DNA from: JBFLYE01 sp040756715 [NCBI: bacterium]
GTDB lineage: Bacteria; UBA9089; UBA9088
Length of the DNA stretch: 6,252 nucleotides
Reading direction: 5' to 3'
NCBI GenBank assembly: GCA_040756715.1
Contig: JBFLYE010000066.1
Span: forward strand, 1 to 6,252
The translations under genes and the position numbers were made by a program. The notes beneath the pieces were generated by a model. The model did no database searches and was not told the DNA's origin. It saw nothing but the letters and a program-made list of their open reading frames with translations. Each line of letters starts with the position of its first letter. Within the stretch, counting starts at the first letter, position 1. This document shows positions 6,015 through 6,252 of this stretch, piece by piece.

Positions 6015-6252
6015 TGAATATCAGAACAAGGCATTCAGATACCAGACATTTTAAAACAGCTAAACACATACAGATTTTTTGTTTTTTTAAGGTTTTTAGG
6101 AGGGGTTATATGGAGGTAGGCGGTGAAGGTATAATGTGATTAAAGAAGGGCCCTTTTCTTGTGAAAGAAGCCATTTTAGGAGCTACTCTCTCTTTCGCAT
6201 CAAACATCTTATTAAAACCCTCATGTTTTTATCTTACTTCTTGTTCTTTCGC
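6015..6252 (+). other. Non-coding or unassigned 3' stretch with SD-like site and an open frame at the edge
   Basis: No known gene was recognised here. Bases 6076-6088 are T-rich (TTTTTTGTTTTTTT-like) but no GC-rich stem precedes them, so a terminator is not convincing. AGGAGGGG (6098-6105) lies 4 nt before an ATG at 6110 that opens a nine-codon frame (MEVGGEGIM) ending in TGA at 6139. A GTG at 6136 overlaps that stop by four bases (GTGA) and its frame stays open for 39 codons to the window edge; its product matches no family I know. GGTATAAT occurs at 6128-6135. AAGGGCCCTT (6146-6155) is a perfect 10-bp palindrome, and TCTTTCGC occurs twice, at 6191-6198 and 6245-6252. Confidence 0.4.

Noticed and set aside
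6076-6088. Possible Rho-independent terminator after the acyl-CoA dehydrogenase
   Set aside because: There is a T-rich run, but only a weak AT-only stem (AAAACA with TGTTTT) with a long loop could form before it.

Overview
The window is a compact, AT-rich stretch of bacterial chromosome. Arginine is encoded mostly by AGA/AGG and ATA is common for isoleucine. ComEC, long-form HPF, a class I dihydroorotase and bacterial L7/L12 mark it as Bacteria. The gene order fits no familiar model organism. I would guess an uncultured, possibly anaerobic lineage, but the phylum cannot be set from the sequence alone. No mobile element, CRISPR array, tRNA or rRNA was seen.

Layout. (1) Positions 1-1023 (+) hold the C-terminal part of a ComEC/Rec2 DNA-uptake channel, cut by the window edge, with its metallo-beta-lactamase-like domain. 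(2) Positions 1048-2178 (+) are a dihydroorotase (pyrC) with its own promoter lying over the end of comEC. (3) On the minus strand, convergent with pyrC and overlapping it by 22 bp, a two-gene unit reads from right to left: long-form ribosome hibernation factor (hpf, 3256-3759), then a GT4-type glycosyltransferase (2157-3284). (4) A 124-bp divergent promoter region (3760-3883) separates hpf from rplL. (5) On the plus strand follow rplL (3884-4258), a DJ-1/PfpI-family protein (4279-4863) and an acyl-CoA dehydrogenase (4863-6014), the last two sharing one base. (6) Positions 6015-6252 hold no recognisable gene, only a strong ribosome-binding-site-like sequence, a nine-codon ORF and a reading frame still open at the window edge.

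How the genes relate. The core is ribosome-linked: hpf, which inactivates ribosomes in starvation, and rplL, which encodes the factor-recruiting stalk protein, fire back to back from one short region. rplL lies away from its usual partner rplJ and instead heads a stretch with a DJ-1-like protein and an acyl-CoA dehydrogenase. The other genes are housekeeping or cell-surface genes with no evident shared pathway.

The points most worth a second look are these: a ComEC metallo-beta-lactamase domain missing several metal-ligand motifs; good promoters whose -10 boxes sit exactly 7 nt before the pyrC and hpf start codons, predicting leaderless mRNAs; two competing starts in the DJ-1 gene, one giving a lipoprotein and one preceded by a perfect Shine-Dalgarno; and the orphan position of rplL. 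I do not see a clearly new multi-gene system here.
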